Shown here: positions 1-10,257 of the stretch, in pieces | Layout of the letters: every line of letters begins with the position of its first letter | How positions within the stretch are numbered: position 1 is the first letter of the stretch | Source: Glycomyces fuscus | GTDB taxonomy: Bacteria > Actinomycetota > Actinomycetes > Streptosporangiales > Streptosporangiaceae | Direction of reading: 5' to 3' | Assembly: GCA_002529455.1 (NCBI GenBank) | Contig: NYMS01000020.1 | Coordinates: forward strand, 180,983 to 244,982 | DNA: 64,000 nucleotides | The notes under the pieces: generated by a model | The model's database searches: none | Told to the model about the DNA's origin: nothing | The model's input: the letters and a program-made list of their open reading frames with translations, nothing else | Made by a program: the position numbers and the translations under genes

Positions 1-998
1 ACCCTGTTGAGGTCGTTACGTAGGAGATCGACGATCATCAGGTTCTCCGCCCGTTCTTTGACCGACGTCCTGAGCTCTTCTTCGAGCCTCCCGTCCGATA
101 CCTCATCGGATCCGCGGGGGCGCGTCCCCTTGATCGGCCTGGACTCCACACGGCCGCCCGCTTCGACCTTCAGAAAGCGCTCGGGTGAGGAACTCAGGAC
201 GGTGAGTCCGGGGTAGCGCAGGAACGCACCGTAGGGGACCGGACTGAGTGTCCTGAGCCGTCGGTAGGTCCGCACCGGATCGGGGGGCACCGCCACCTCG
301 GCCATGTTGGTCAGACAGATCTCGTACGATTCGCCGTCCCGGATCTCCTCGATGCACTCGTTGATCTTGGTGATGTAGGCGGCCCTGGAGTGCCTGAGGT
401 GCATGCCCGTCGTGTCGGGGAGACCGGTCGATGCGTGGCCGGATGTGTGCTCCGCCGCCTCGCCGAGGCGGCGGAGGCGTTCGCCGACGTGGTCGAGCCA
501 CGCGTGCGCCGCCGGGTCGTCGGGGTCCTCTCCGAGGCAGAGGAGGTAGGTGACCGATTCCAGGTGGTCGATCACCACCACACGGTCGACGAACAGCAGG
601 ACGGCGTCCGGGGTTCGGGCGCGGTGCACACGGGATCCCCCTGTCTCGGCCTTGAGTTCATATCCGAGGTAGCCGACATAGCCGAGGTTGAAGTCGAAGG
701 GCAGACCGACCGGGGCGGGCATAGACCGTCGCGCCAGTTGTTCCCCGAGGTGGTCGAAGAAGGACCGGCCCGTTCTCGTCGCCGCGCCTCCGCTCGTGGT
801 CACGACACCGTCGCCGACGCGGTAGGTCGTCCATTCCGCCCACGGTCCGCGGTCATCCCCCATGAGCGAGAATCGGGACCTTCCTCCACCTTTCTCACTG
901 CTGTCCAGCCAGAAGCCGTGGGTGGAGGAGGCGAAGAGCTCGTCGAACACGGCGGAGGCCTCGGGTTCGAAGTCGATTCTGCGCCAGTTGAGATGCAT
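1..998 (-). CDS. pabB: Aminodeoxychorismate synthase component I (PabB), 3' end outside window
   Basis: This chorismate-binding enzyme uses ammonia from PabA to convert chorismate to 4-amino-4-deoxychorismate, the precursor of p-aminobenzoate. About 332 residues are visible and the C-terminus lies left of base 1. The frame, read by hand on the minus strand, contains P-I-K-G-T-R-P-R-G near residue 295 and A-E-N-L-M-I-V-D-L-L-R-N-D-L close to the window edge. Lys rather than Ala in PIKGT is typical of PabB and argues against anthranilate synthase TrpE. The ATG at 998 lies nine bases after the pabA stop, so the two subunits are probably translationally coupled. As part of an NRPS/PKS operon, it is likely a pathway-dedicated PABA supply or a spare folate enzyme. 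No PabC lyase is seen in the window. Confidence 0.88.
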   Translation of the reverse strand, partial: MHLNWRRIDFEPEASAVFDELFASSTHGFWLDSSEKGGGRSRFSLMGDDRGPWAEWTTYRVGDGVVTTSGGAATRTGRSFFDHLGEQLARRSMPAPVGLPFDFNLGYVGYLGYELKAETGGSRVHRARTPDAVLLFVDRVVVIDHLESVTYLLCLGEDPDDPAAHAWLDHVGERLRRLGEAAEHTSGHASTGLPDTTGMHLRHSRAAYITKINECIEEIRDGESYEICLTNMAEVAVPPDPVRTYRRLRTLSPVPYGAFLRYPGLTVLSSSPERFLKVEAGGRVESRPIKGTRPRGSDEVSDGRLEEELRTSVKERAENLMIVDLLRNDLNR

Positions 999-1007
999 GT
1001 CGTCCGT

Positions 1008-2292
<1,285 letters not shown>

Positions 2293-2336
2293 TGGCGCTC
2301 TTCCTGTCTGCGGAGGGGGTCAGAGGCGTTCCGGGT

Positions 2337-3011
2337 TCATCGGAGCGAGTAGTGGAGGAAAACCTCTTCGGCCACTTGCTCAGAGGAGAGAAGCTTCAGG
2401 GGCGGCAGGGAGCCGAGGGGCAGACCCGGCCCGTCCACCGGGGTGGGCGCGCCCCTTCCACCGATCAGCACCGGGCAGACGGTGAGCCACAGTTCGTCCA
2501 CGAGGTCGGCCTGGAGCAGGCCGGCCACGGTCTCGCCGCCTCCGAGGACGCTCAGCCGTCGCACGCCTTCCGCCGCGAGGAGGGAGAGCACGGACGTCCA
2601 GTCCACGCCTCCCGGCTGCTGTTCGGTGACGACGACCCGGTCGAAGCCTGAACGGCGTCCCCAGGTTCGGGCACCGCCACCCGTTGTCAGCAGCCATCGG
2701 GTGGTGGGTTCGTTGAAGAACCGCAGATCCTCGGGGAGGTCCGCGGAACGCGACACCACCAGTTGCAGGGGCTGCGGGGACAACCCGGCGCGCTCCCGTT
2801 CCCGGACGACCCCCGGGTTGCGGACGCACATCCCATAGCCGACCGCCCGCAGGGTGGAGGCCCCGAACAACACCGCGTCGGCCTCGGCGATCCTCCTGAT
2901 GAGGTGGCGGTGGTCCTCATCTGATCCGATCCGTTCGGGGGCACGCGAGGTATCGGCGATCCTGCCGTCCGCGCTCATGGCCAGGACCACCTCGACCCGA
3001 GGGCGCTCCAT
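2337..3011 (-). CDS. RibD C-terminal / dihydrofolate reductase-fold reductase
   Basis: A 224-residue protein of the RibD_C/DHFR fold, which uses NADPH to reduce pyrimidine or pterin intermediates. Visible features are the N-terminal V-V-L-A-M-S-A-D-G-R-I-A strand and loop and the later V-L-G-G-G-E-T cofactor-binding segment before D-E-L-W-L-T. The ATG at 3011 is chosen because it follows the upstream NRPS stop by two bases; a longer reading frame would run far into the NRPS gene. Standalone members reduce diaminouracil ribosides in riboflavin synthesis or act as DHFR-like enzymes. Next to folE, folP and pabAB, a pterin or dihydrofolate substrate is a reasonable guess, but the substrate cannot be read from sequence. 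Confidence 0.75.
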   Translation of the reverse strand: MERPRVEVVLAMSADGRIADTSRAPERIGSDEDHRHLIRRIAEADAVLFGASTLRAVGYGMCVRNPGVVRERERAGLSPQPLQLVVSRSADLPEDLRFFNEPTTRWLLTTGGGARTWGRRSGFDRVVVTEQQPGGVDWTSVLSLLAAEGVRRLSVLGGGETVAGLLQADLVDELWLTVCPVLIGGRGAPTPVDGPGLPLGSLPPLKLLSSEQVAEEVFLHYSLR

Positions 3012-3013
3012 AC

Positions 3014-6000
3014 TCACGGGTTCCCTTCCAGCCGCGCGGCGATCCCTGCGACGGTCGGATGCTCCAGCAGCATCCGGACCGTGAAGCCGGTGTCGAAGGC
3101 CCGGTTGAGCCGGGAGACCAGCCGGATGCCCATGAGGGAGTTGCCCCCTGCCTCGTGGAAGGTGTCGAACACGCCGAAGGACGCGTTGCCCAGGATCTCC
3201 GACCACACGTCGGCGACCTGTTGTTCCAGCTCGCTGCGCGGCTCGACCGGGGTCGGCCGCCACTCGGTTCCGGGGGAGGGCAGGTCCGCGGTCCGGTCGA
3301 GTTTGCCGGTGGCGGTCGTCGGCAGCTCGTCCATGACGGTGAACCAGGCGGGGACCATGTGCACGGGGAGCCGCCGCGCCGTGTGCGCGCGGACGTCCGC
3401 GAGGTCCGGAGATCCGGAGGAGGTCACGTAGGCGGACAACCTTCGGTCCCCGTCCTCACCCGATACCGCGGTGACCAGGGCATCCCTGACGTCGGGGTGT
3501 TCCAGGACCACCCTTTCGACCTCTTCCGGAGCGACACTGTGCCCTTGGACTTTGACGCGGTTGTCCGTCCTTCCGAGGATCTCGATCAGGCCGTCGTCCA
3601 AGAGGCGCGCGCGATCCCCGGTTCGGAACATTCGTCCTCCGAAACCGCTGTAGGGGTCGGGGACGAAGGCGGCGGTGGTCTCTTCGGGGGAGTTCCGGTA
3701 GCCGAGCGCCACCGTCGCCCCCGCCATGTAGAGGTCGCCGGGCACACCCTTGGGAACCGGTGAGAGGTTCCGGTCCAGGACGTAGCCCACGACCATCCTG
3801 TTCTTCTGCTGAACGGGAGCTGTGTGGCTTTCCGGGGTGCGCGAGTGCCAGAACAACCCCGGGCATGCTTCCGTTTGGGCGTAGCTGTTGACCAGCTGCG
3901 TCTCCTCCAGCACGGACCTCGCGTCCCCGTGCAGCTCGGCGGGGAGAGGTTCACCGAGGATCTGCAGGATGCGCAGCCGCCCCGCCCTGGCCGCGTCCGG
4001 CTCGTCGAGGAGTTGGCGGAGGAAGGAGGGGATGACGCTCATGACCGTGACCCGGTGCCGCTCCACCAACGAGAGCAGTTCCCGCGGAGTGGGCGTTCCA
4101 GGCGCGATCGCGACCTGTGCGCCCGCCAGCCACGGCCAGAAGCACTCCCCCAGGAGACGGACCGACCCCGGAGGGGTCGTGCACAGCAGGACATCGTCGG
4201 AGTCGAGCCGGTACGGGGCGTACTCGGGTTGCTGTCCGACGGCGGCCCTGTGCCCGATCTCGACGAGTTTGGGGGACCCGGTCGTACCAGAGGTCAGGAA
4301 GAGGAAAGCGGGTTCGTCCGGTGAGAGGAGGACGTCGGGGGGTGTGTCCCGCTCGTTCGGGTCCACCTCGATACCGCGCACACGGGGCGGGAGAGGGGTG
4401 TCTTCGCCGGTCACCGCGAAGCGGCAGCCGGCCTGGTCGAGTACGCGTCGTAGGCGTTCACCGGGCTGGTCCGGATCGAGTGGTAAGCAGACCCCGCCGC
4501 TCTTGAGGACGCCGAGCACGGCCATGAGTTGGGCGGCACCCCGGGGAAGGACCACCGCGACGGTGTCACCCTCGTCCGGCCGCTCCGCGACGATGCGGTG
4601 GGCCAGCGCGTTGGAGCGGCGGCGCAGGGCGTCGAACGTCCACCGCTGCTCCCCCTCGGACAGCGCCGTCGCCTCAGGCGACCGTACGGCCTGAGCGTCG
4701 AAGAGGGCGGGGAGTGCGGCCGCGGCGGTGACCGGGCCGTCGTCGGTCGCCAGTGGAGGCGCCAGCATGTCCCTCTGAACGTGGTCCAGCATCTCCAGAC
4801 GGTCGACGGGGGTCTCGGGCGCGTCGATGGCCGCGTCGAGGAGTCTCAGGTAGTGGCCGCGCATGCGCTGGATCGTGGCCCGGTCGAACAGCGCGGTGTC
4901 GTACTCGATCCAACCGAAGACGCGGTCCCCGACGGGCTCCAGGAAGAACCCGATGTCGAGCTGGGACCCCAGTGTGGGGGAGCGCAGGCCCATCGTGTCC
5001 ACCCGCCGTCCCGAGTGGGCGTTGGCGTTCGTCATGACGAGGTCGGCGAACCGCCGTTCCACCCCCACGGGGTTCTCCTGGTAGAAGAACATGACCTGGT
5101 AGTTGCTGCTGTCCCTGACCTCGGACCCCTCTCGCGGGTACGGCCAGCGTTCCGCGGTGGTCTCTTTGTGTTCGAACGCCTCCAGCACCGTTCTGCGGGT
5201 TCGAGCGAGGAATTCGTCGAAGCGGGGAGCCCCGCTCAGGTCCGCGCGCAACGGCAGACGGGTGACGAAGTAGCCGATGAGGTCGTGCAGGTCGGCGCGC
5301 TCGCGGTTGTTCACCGGCGAACCGATGACCAGGTCCGTCTGTTGGGTGTACCGGTGCAGCAGGACGAAGAAGACGGACAGGGCGACCATGTAGGGCGTGC
5401 AGTTGTTGTGCCTGGCGAACTCCCTCAGCCGGGCGGCCGCCCGCGGGGACAGTTCGTACCCCAGGCTGGCCCCGACGTACTCGCGTCGCGCCGGCCGTGG
5501 GCGGTCGTAGGGGAGGTCGAGGACCGGCAGGTCGGGGCCGAGCTTGCCGCGCCAGTAGTCGTGGTGGCGCCGGGAGGCCGGGGCCAGGAGACGCCGCCGC
5601 TGCCACTGGGCGTAGTCGAAGTACTGGATCTCCAAGGGCGCCAGGGGATCGGGCGAGCCGGAGCGGTAGGCCTCGTAGAGGGCGCAGATCTCGTTCAGGG
5701 TGACGCGTTCGGACCATCCGTCACAGGTGACGTGGTGGAAGTCCAGGTAGAAGACGTGCTCCTCGTCTCCGGTCCGGATGAGGGTCGCCCTGATGAGCGG
5801 GCCGGTGGCGATGTCGAAGGCCTGGCCGACGAGTTCGTTGCTGAGCCGGTCGACCTCTGCCTCTCTGGCCTCGTCGTTCAGGTGACGCAGGTCCACGACG
5901 GGCACGCGGACGTCCATCCTGTCGTGCAGCCGCTGTTCCAGGACTCCGTCCACCACGTGGTAGGTGCAGCGCAGGATCGCGTGCCGTTCGACCACCCGGT

Positions 6001-6202
6001 TCATGGCCCGTTCGAGGAGCCCGTGGACGAGGGGGCCCCTGATCGAGATCAGGCGCGGAACGTTGTGGAACGGGGCGGTGGGGGCGACCAGGTCGTAGAA
6101 GAGGACCCTCTCCTGTGCGAGGGAGAGGGGAGGGGTCCTCCCGTGGTCTGCTGGGGTGGGCGCGTCCACAAGGCGGGTTTCACCGAAACCGGGTGCGGGC
6201 AT
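3014..6202 (-). CDS. NRPS, C-A-PCP, atypical A-domain code
   Basis: A 1062-residue single-module nonribosomal peptide synthetase. The condensation domain (about 20 to 460) has an intact H-H-V-T-C-D-G motif. The adenylation domain (about 490 to 960) shows T-S-G-T-T-G-S-P-K, N-S-Y-A-Q-T-E, F-R-T-G-D, V-K-V-Q-G-H and the A10 lysine in T-A-T-G-K-L-D. The carrier domain (about 985 to 1060) has the phosphopantetheine Ser in G-G-N-S-L-M-G. Aligned by eye to GrsA, the pocket residues read V-R-G-S-Q-L-S-P-G, without the Asp235 that holds an alpha-amino group. An aryl, beta-amino or other acid is therefore more likely than a standard amino acid. PABA from the neighbouring pabAB is one candidate, by inference. 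There is no thioesterase domain. Confidence 0.9.
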   Translation of the reverse strand: MPAPGFGETRLVDAPTPADHGRTPPLSLAQERVLFYDLVAPTAPFHNVPRLISIRGPLVHGLLERAMNRVVERHAILRCTYHVVDGVLEQRLHDRMDVRVPVVDLRHLNDEAREAEVDRLSNELVGQAFDIATGPLIRATLIRTGDEEHVFYLDFHHVTCDGWSERVTLNEICALYEAYRSGSPDPLAPLEIQYFDYAQWQRRRLLAPASRRHHDYWRGKLGPDLPVLDLPYDRPRPARREYVGASLGYELSPRAAARLREFARHNNCTPYMVALSVFFVLLHRYTQQTDLVIGSPVNNRERADLHDLIGYFVTRLPLRADLSGAPRFDEFLARTRRTVLEAFEHKETTAERWPYPREGSEVRDSSNYQVMFFYQENPVGVERRFADLVMTNANAHSGRRVDTMGLRSPTLGSQLDIGFFLEPVGDRVFGWIEYDTALFDRATIQRMRGHYLRLLDAAIDAPETPVDRLEMLDHVQRDMLAPPLATDDGPVTAAAALPALFDAQAVRSPEATALSEGEQRWTFDALRRRSNALAHRIVAERPDEGDTVAVVLPRGAAQLMAVLGVLKSGGVCLPLDPDQPGERLRRVLDQAGCRFAVTGEDTPLPPRVRGIEVDPNERDTPPDVLLSPDEPAFLFLTSGTTGSPKLVEIGHRAAVGQQPEYAPYRLDSDDVLLCTTPPGSVRLLGECFWPWLAGAQVAIAPGTPTPRELLSLVERHRVTVMSVIPSFLRQLLDEPDAARAGRLRILQILGEPLPAELHGDARSVLEETQLVNSYAQTEACPGLFWHSRTPESHTAPVQQKNRMVVGYVLDRNLSPVPKGVPGDLYMAGATVALGYRNSPEETTAAFVPDPYSGFGGRMFRTGDRARLLDDGLIEILGRTDNRVKVQGHSVAPEEVERVVLEHPDVRDALVTAVSGEDGDRRLSAYVTSSGSPDLADVRAHTARRLPVHMVPAWFTVMDELPTTATGKLDRTADLPSPGTEWRPTPVEPRSELEQQVADVWSEILGNASFGVFDTFHEAGGNSLMGIRLVSRLNRAFDTGFTVRMLLEHPTVAGIAARLEGNP

Positions 6203-6236
6203 CGACTGCTCCTTTGCTCCTTGGCCTGCGGGGGTG

Positions 6237-7967
6237 TCAGGGGGTCGACGTCAGGTCGCCGTCCACCAGACGCGCGATCTCCGCGATCGTCGGGTGCTCG
6301 AACAACAGGTGGAGGGGGATCTCGACGCCCGCTTCGCTGTTCAACCGGGCGAGGAAGCGGATGGCGACGATCGAGTTGAAGCCGTTGTCGAGCAGGCTGT
6401 CGGAAGGCGACAGTCGTCGTCCGAGGAGGTCTTCGAACAGCTCCTCGACCAGATGTCCTTCCTCGGTCTTGGAGGGGCCGTCGCCGCCCGCGCTGCCGGG
6501 CGCCTCGGCGATGCTCTGTTCGTCGACCTTTCCCGCAGGAGTCAGCGGTAGTTCGTCGAGCAGCACGACACGACTCGGCAGCACGGCCCCGGGCAGCCTT
6601 TCCTTCAGCCATCCCATGACGCCGTCCGCCGTGGCGCCCGAACCCGGTAGCGGGACGACGGCCGCGACCAGGTCGAGGACGTGGTCCTCCGTCCGGAGCC
6701 CGAAGGCGTGGGCTCGGGCGACCCCGGGAGTCTCCAAGAGGGCCTGTTCGACCTCTCCGGGCTCCACCCGGTGTCCGCGGACCTTGATCTGTCGGTCCAG
6801 ACGGCCCTGGACCTCGATGCTTCCGTCTGGAAGGAGCCGCCCGAGGTCGCCGGTCGGGTACCAGTCGCGGCCGTCGGCGGACAACGTCAGGGAGCGGGGG
6901 GCGGGTCCGCCGTCCAGATAGCCCAGAGCGACACCGGCTCCGCTGATCTGGATCTCACCGGATTCCCCGGCGGGGACGGTGACTCCGTCGTCTCCGACGA
7001 TCCGCAGTTCACTGCCGCGCAGCGCGTGCCCCACCGGCACGGACGCCGTTCCGTCGGAGCGGGTCGCAGGGACCTCTCCCATGGCCGCACCCACGGTGCA
7101 CTCGGCCGGTCCGTAGTGGTTGAACACCCGGACACCGGGCGTCAGGGACCTGATCCGGTCCACCAGCGCCCAGGGCAGGCGCTCGCCGCCGAGGAGGAGA
7201 GTCGTCCGGGTCGGCGGCCGCAGGTTCTCACCGGCGAGCAGTGCCGACAGGTGGGAGGGCGTGGTCTTGAGGAAGTCGACGTGGTGCCGTGCCAGGTAGG
7301 CGGCCATCTCCCGGGGGGACACGGCGGTGCCCTCGTCGACGAGGTGGAGGGTACCGCCCGTGGCCAGTGCGCCGAAGACGGCGGTGTGGCCGAGATCCGT
7401 CCACAACGGGGTGACCGAGGCGAAGGAGGTGGGCTCGGCCAGTCCGAGCCGGTCGATCAGACCTGTCGAATACGCGTCGAGGTTGGCCCGTGAGACCGCG
7501 ATCACCTTGGGGTCGCCCGTGCTCCCCGACGTGGTGACCAGATAGGCCGTGGCTGTGAGGGCACGACCGTTCCCCCCGGCAGCGGCCGCCTCCCCGACGC
7601 CCATCGTGTGCACGCCCAGGTCGCGGAGCCGGGCGGCGAGGGTGCCGTCGGCCAACGCCATCGCGGGTTCCACGCGCTCGAGGAGCTTCCGGAGCACGGC
7701 GTCCGGAGCCGCCGGATCGACGATGAGGAAGGGCCGCCCGGATAGGAGCGCTCCCACGAGGGCGGCGACCGTCTCCCCCGACCGGTGGCCGGACACCAGG
7801 ACGGGTGACTCCGCCCTTGCCGTGAGGCCGCCGAGAGAGCGGGCCAGGGCTTCGGCGCGGCCGACGAGATCGCGGAAGCTCAGGTGGCCGCCCTTCGCGA
7901 TGACGGCGACGTCGTTCGGGCGCTCGGATGCGTGTTTGCGCACAAGGTTCGTCAGAGAAGGGGACAT
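6237..7967 (-). CDS. NRPS, A-PCP loading-type module, predicted Asp
   Basis: A 576-residue adenylation plus carrier protein without a condensation domain. Core motifs are T-T-S-G-S-T-G-D-P-K, N-H-Y-G-P-A-E, Y-P-T-G-D-L, I-K-V-R-G-H-R-V-E and the A10 lysine in T-P-A-G-K-V-D. The carrier Ser is in D-N-G-F-N-S-I near residue 525. Aligned by eye to GrsA, the specificity residues read D-L-T-K-L-G-H-V-G plus Lys, close to the published Asp code (DLTKVGHIGK) and also similar to Asn. The dioxygenase encoded just upstream resembles SyrP, which hydroxylates carrier-bound Asp, so carrier-tethered 3-hydroxy-Asp is a consistent inference. The ATG at 7967 has a GGAGC ribosome-binding site. Confidence 0.88.
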   Translation of the reverse strand: MSPSLTNLVRKHASERPNDVAVIAKGGHLSFRDLVGRAEALARSLGGLTARAESPVLVSGHRSGETVAALVGALLSGRPFLIVDPAAPDAVLRKLLERVEPAMALADGTLAARLRDLGVHTMGVGEAAAAGGNGRALTATAYLVTTSGSTGDPKVIAVSRANLDAYSTGLIDRLGLAEPTSFASVTPLWTDLGHTAVFGALATGGTLHLVDEGTAVSPREMAAYLARHHVDFLKTTPSHLSALLAGENLRPPTRTTLLLGGERLPWALVDRIRSLTPGVRVFNHYGPAECTVGAAMGEVPATRSDGTASVPVGHALRGSELRIVGDDGVTVPAGESGEIQISGAGVALGYLDGGPAPRSLTLSADGRDWYPTGDLGRLLPDGSIEVQGRLDRQIKVRGHRVEPGEVEQALLETPGVARAHAFGLRTEDHVLDLVAAVVPLPGSGATADGVMGWLKERLPGAVLPSRVVLLDELPLTPAGKVDEQSIAEAPGSAGGDGPSKTEEGHLVEELFEDLLGRRLSPSDSLLDNGFNSIVAIRFLARLNSEAGVEIPLHLLFEHPTIAEIARLVDGDLTSTP

Positions 7968-7996
7968 TCGGGCTGCTCCATGGGTTCTCGGAGGGG

Positions 7997-8968
7997 TCAG
8001 ACCTTGGCGGGGGCGGGGAGTGCGCCGCCGGTCCCGCCCATACCGACGACGATCCGCCGGGGCGGTTCGAAGGAGTCCCTGCTGTGCGCGTAGAAGACGT
8101 TGTCGAAGGCCAGCACATCCCCGGCCTCCCAGCGCACGGGCACGGCCAGGTCGTCGTACGTCCTGCGGATGAGGTCCAGGACCTCTGGTTCGATGGGGGC
8201 TCCGTCGCCGTAGTAGGCGGAGCGGGGCAGGCCGGACTCCCCGTACTTCCGCAGGAGCCAGTCATGGATCTCGGGTCCGAGCGCGGAGGGGTGGAACAGG
8301 TGCGCCTGGTTGAACCAGACCTGTTCTCGCGTCACGGGGTGGGCCATGGTCGCGGGACGTATCTGCCGAGTGCGCAGACGGTCGGAGTCGACCCACTCCC
8401 ACTGGATGCCGAACCGTCGGCAGTACTCCTCGACCTCGCTCCTGTCCTCGGTGTTGAAGACGTCCTGCCAGGTGAGGTCGAGGTCCGGACTGATCATCCG
8501 GCTGTAGAGGACACCGTGGCGCTCGAACCGCTCCCGTACCTCCTCCGGAAGGCGCCGGTACACCTCACGGGAGTCGGCCAGGGGCGTGGCGCCGCCCTTG
8601 GCCGCCGGGACCTCGCACATGAACCAGACATGGCGCGGCCAGACGGAGAAGTACGACATCTCATTGTGGAACGGGAGTGTCTCCGTCGCCGGATACTCGG
8701 TGGAGTTGAACAGGTTTCCCGAGAGCCTTCTGCGGTTGTTCGAGCGGTATTCGTAGTCGAGCAACTCGCCGGACACGAGCGAGCAGACCGCTTCGAAGTC
8801 CTCCCGCGAGGTCCGGGGGAAACCCCGGAACAGGACCGCACCAGGGGTGTGGAGCATGTCCAGCAGCTTGTCGTGGTTGCGTCCGATCCAGTCCCGTACC
8901 GTTGCGCCCTCGGACAGAGACCGTGCGTCCGGGCGCACGACCAGTGGGAATCCGGCTTCCTCAGCCAT
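7997..8968 (-). CDS. SyrP/TauD-family Fe(II)/2-oxoglutarate dioxygenase
   Basis: A 323-residue non-haem iron dioxygenase. The facial triad is seen as H-N-E in L-P-F-H-N-E-M-S-Y (an H-x-E variant used by the clavaminate synthase/SyrP branch) and a distal His in F-Y-A-H-S-R; the 2-oxoglutarate-binding Arg is in E-P-P-R-R-I-V. SyrP-type enzymes hydroxylate the beta carbon of Asp on a carrier protein. The next gene encodes an A-PCP pair whose code fits Asp, which makes this the best substrate guess. The start overlaps the end of the MFS gene by eight bases, indicating coupling. Confidence 0.85.
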   Translation of the reverse strand: MAEEAGFPLVVRPDARSLSEGATVRDWIGRNHDKLLDMLHTPGAVLFRGFPRTSREDFEAVCSLVSGELLDYEYRSNNRRRLSGNLFNSTEYPATETLPFHNEMSYFSVWPRHVWFMCEVPAAKGGATPLADSREVYRRLPEEVRERFERHGVLYSRMISPDLDLTWQDVFNTEDRSEVEEYCRRFGIQWEWVDSDRLRTRQIRPATMAHPVTREQVWFNQAHLFHPSALGPEIHDWLLRKYGESGLPRSAYYGDGAPIEPEVLDLIRRTYDDLAVPVRWEAGDVLAFDNVFYAHSRDSFEPPRRIVVGMGGTGGALPAPAKV

Positions 8969-10256
8969 GTCCTTCCTCCTTTTTCAGAGAGAAACCATCA
9001 CTTGCCACATTCGCGAACCGCGCCACTCCGGGAACGGCGAGGGGCAGCAGCGCTGTAAGGAAGAGCGCGAGGATCGCGACCAGCACCGCCGGTTGGAGGC
9101 CGAACGCCGCGTACGCGAGCGGGGTCAGCACCAGTCCCACCGGCTGGAGCAGGAACGCGCCCATCTCGTCCAGGGCGAACACCCTGCCCCGCAGGTGAGC
9201 GGGAACGGAGCGTTGGAGGGCGGCCGGCCAGTGGACGATGAACATCGCAGGCCCGAAGCCGTTGACGATCATTGCGATGACGAAGAGCCATATCGGGACC
9301 GGCACGAGGTAGCACAGGAGTGAGAACACCAGGGTGAGCGTTCCCACCATCGCGATGAGACCCGGATAGGCGGGGCGCCTGGAGGCGGCCAGGAACATCC
9401 CCAGGACCGACCCCAGGGCGGTCGACGCGGTCAGGACGCCGAACCACTCGTCCTGCCCCCGCTCGTTGAGGACCAAGGGCAGCAGGACCGTCATGGGGGC
9501 CAGCACGAGAAGCACCTGCACCGTCCCGGAGGCGATGGTCGCGGCGATCCAGCGCCGCTCCCACACGGCGCGAACTCCGTGCCAGGCCTCCACGACCATG
9601 TTGGTCCCTGTACCGTCGCGTTCGACGCGCGGTTCTGCCAGGCCCAGCAGCATCACCAGGCTGACGGCGTAGGTCACCGCGTTGAGCGCGAACGCGGTCC
9701 CGCTTCCCGTGACCAGTACGGCCGCGCCGAGAACGGGGCCCATGATCGCGGCCAGACGCGAGCCCAGTACCTTCAGGGCGTTCCCCGACTCGAGGTGGTC
9801 GTCGGGAAGGAAGGTGGGGATGACCGCTGAGTACGCCGGCCGGAAGAGGCCTCCTCCGGCCCCCACCACACAGGTCAGGGCCGCCCACACCCACAGGGGC
9901 GCTTCCGTCGGGACGAACACCAGCCCGAGCACGGCCGTCCCGCGGAGGAGGTCTGCGACAGCCATCACCCGGGTTCGCTTGAAACGGTCGGAGACGACTC
10001 CGCCGTAGGCGATGGTCAGGATCCCCACCAGGCTGCGCAGCCCGAGGACCAGGCCGAGGTCCACCGCTGATCCTCGACCGACGACCATGGCGTGTACGAG
10101 CGCCACGTAGAAGACGCCGTCGCCGATGTGGCTGAGCAGTTGGCTGATCCACAGCTGCGCGTAGGAGCGGGAACCGAAGGGATGAAGGAGTCGGGGCGCC
10201 CGCCGGAGCACGGCGCCACCGGGTGAGGACTTCGTTCGCTCGTTCTCGACCGTCAC
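8961..10256 (-). CDS. MFS efflux transporter
   Basis: A 431-residue major facilitator with about ten to twelve hydrophobic segments. The N-terminal L-W-I-S-Q-L-L-S-H-I-G-D-G pattern resembles the MFS_3/enterobactin exporter-like group. It probably exports the product of the NRPS/PKS cluster across the cytoplasmic membrane, or provides self-resistance. The start is uncertain: a GTG at 10256 just after the folP stop is preferred because of a weak GGTGG upstream, while another GTG at 10283 would overlap folP. It is coupled to the dioxygenase gene downstream. Confidence 0.82.
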   Translation of the reverse strand: MTVENERTKSSPGGAVLRRAPRLLHPFGSRSYAQLWISQLLSHIGDGVFYVALVHAMVVGRGSAVDLGLVLGLRSLVGILTIAYGGVVSDRFKRTRVMAVADLLRGTAVLGLVFVPTEAPLWVWAALTCVVGAGGGLFRPAYSAVIPTFLPDDHLESGNALKVLGSRLAAIMGPVLGAAVLVTGSGTAFALNAVTYAVSLVMLLGLAEPRVERDGTGTNMVVEAWHGVRAVWERRWIAATIASGTVQVLLVLAPMTVLLPLVLNERGQDEWFGVLTASTALGSVLGMFLAASRRPAYPGLIAMVGTLTLVFSLLCYLVPVPIWLFVIAMIVNGFGPAMFIVHWPAALQRSVPAHLRGRVFALDEMGAFLLQPVGLVLTPLAYAAFGLQPAVLVAILALFLTALLPLAVPGVARFANVASDGFSLKKEEGHG

Positions 10257-10257
10257 G

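Noticed and set aside
4529..6379. Long plus-strand reading frame opposite the C-A-PCP gene
   Set aside because: It is a GC-driven shadow of the NRPS gene; the minus strand has full NRPS motifs and the plus translation is low in recognisable structure.
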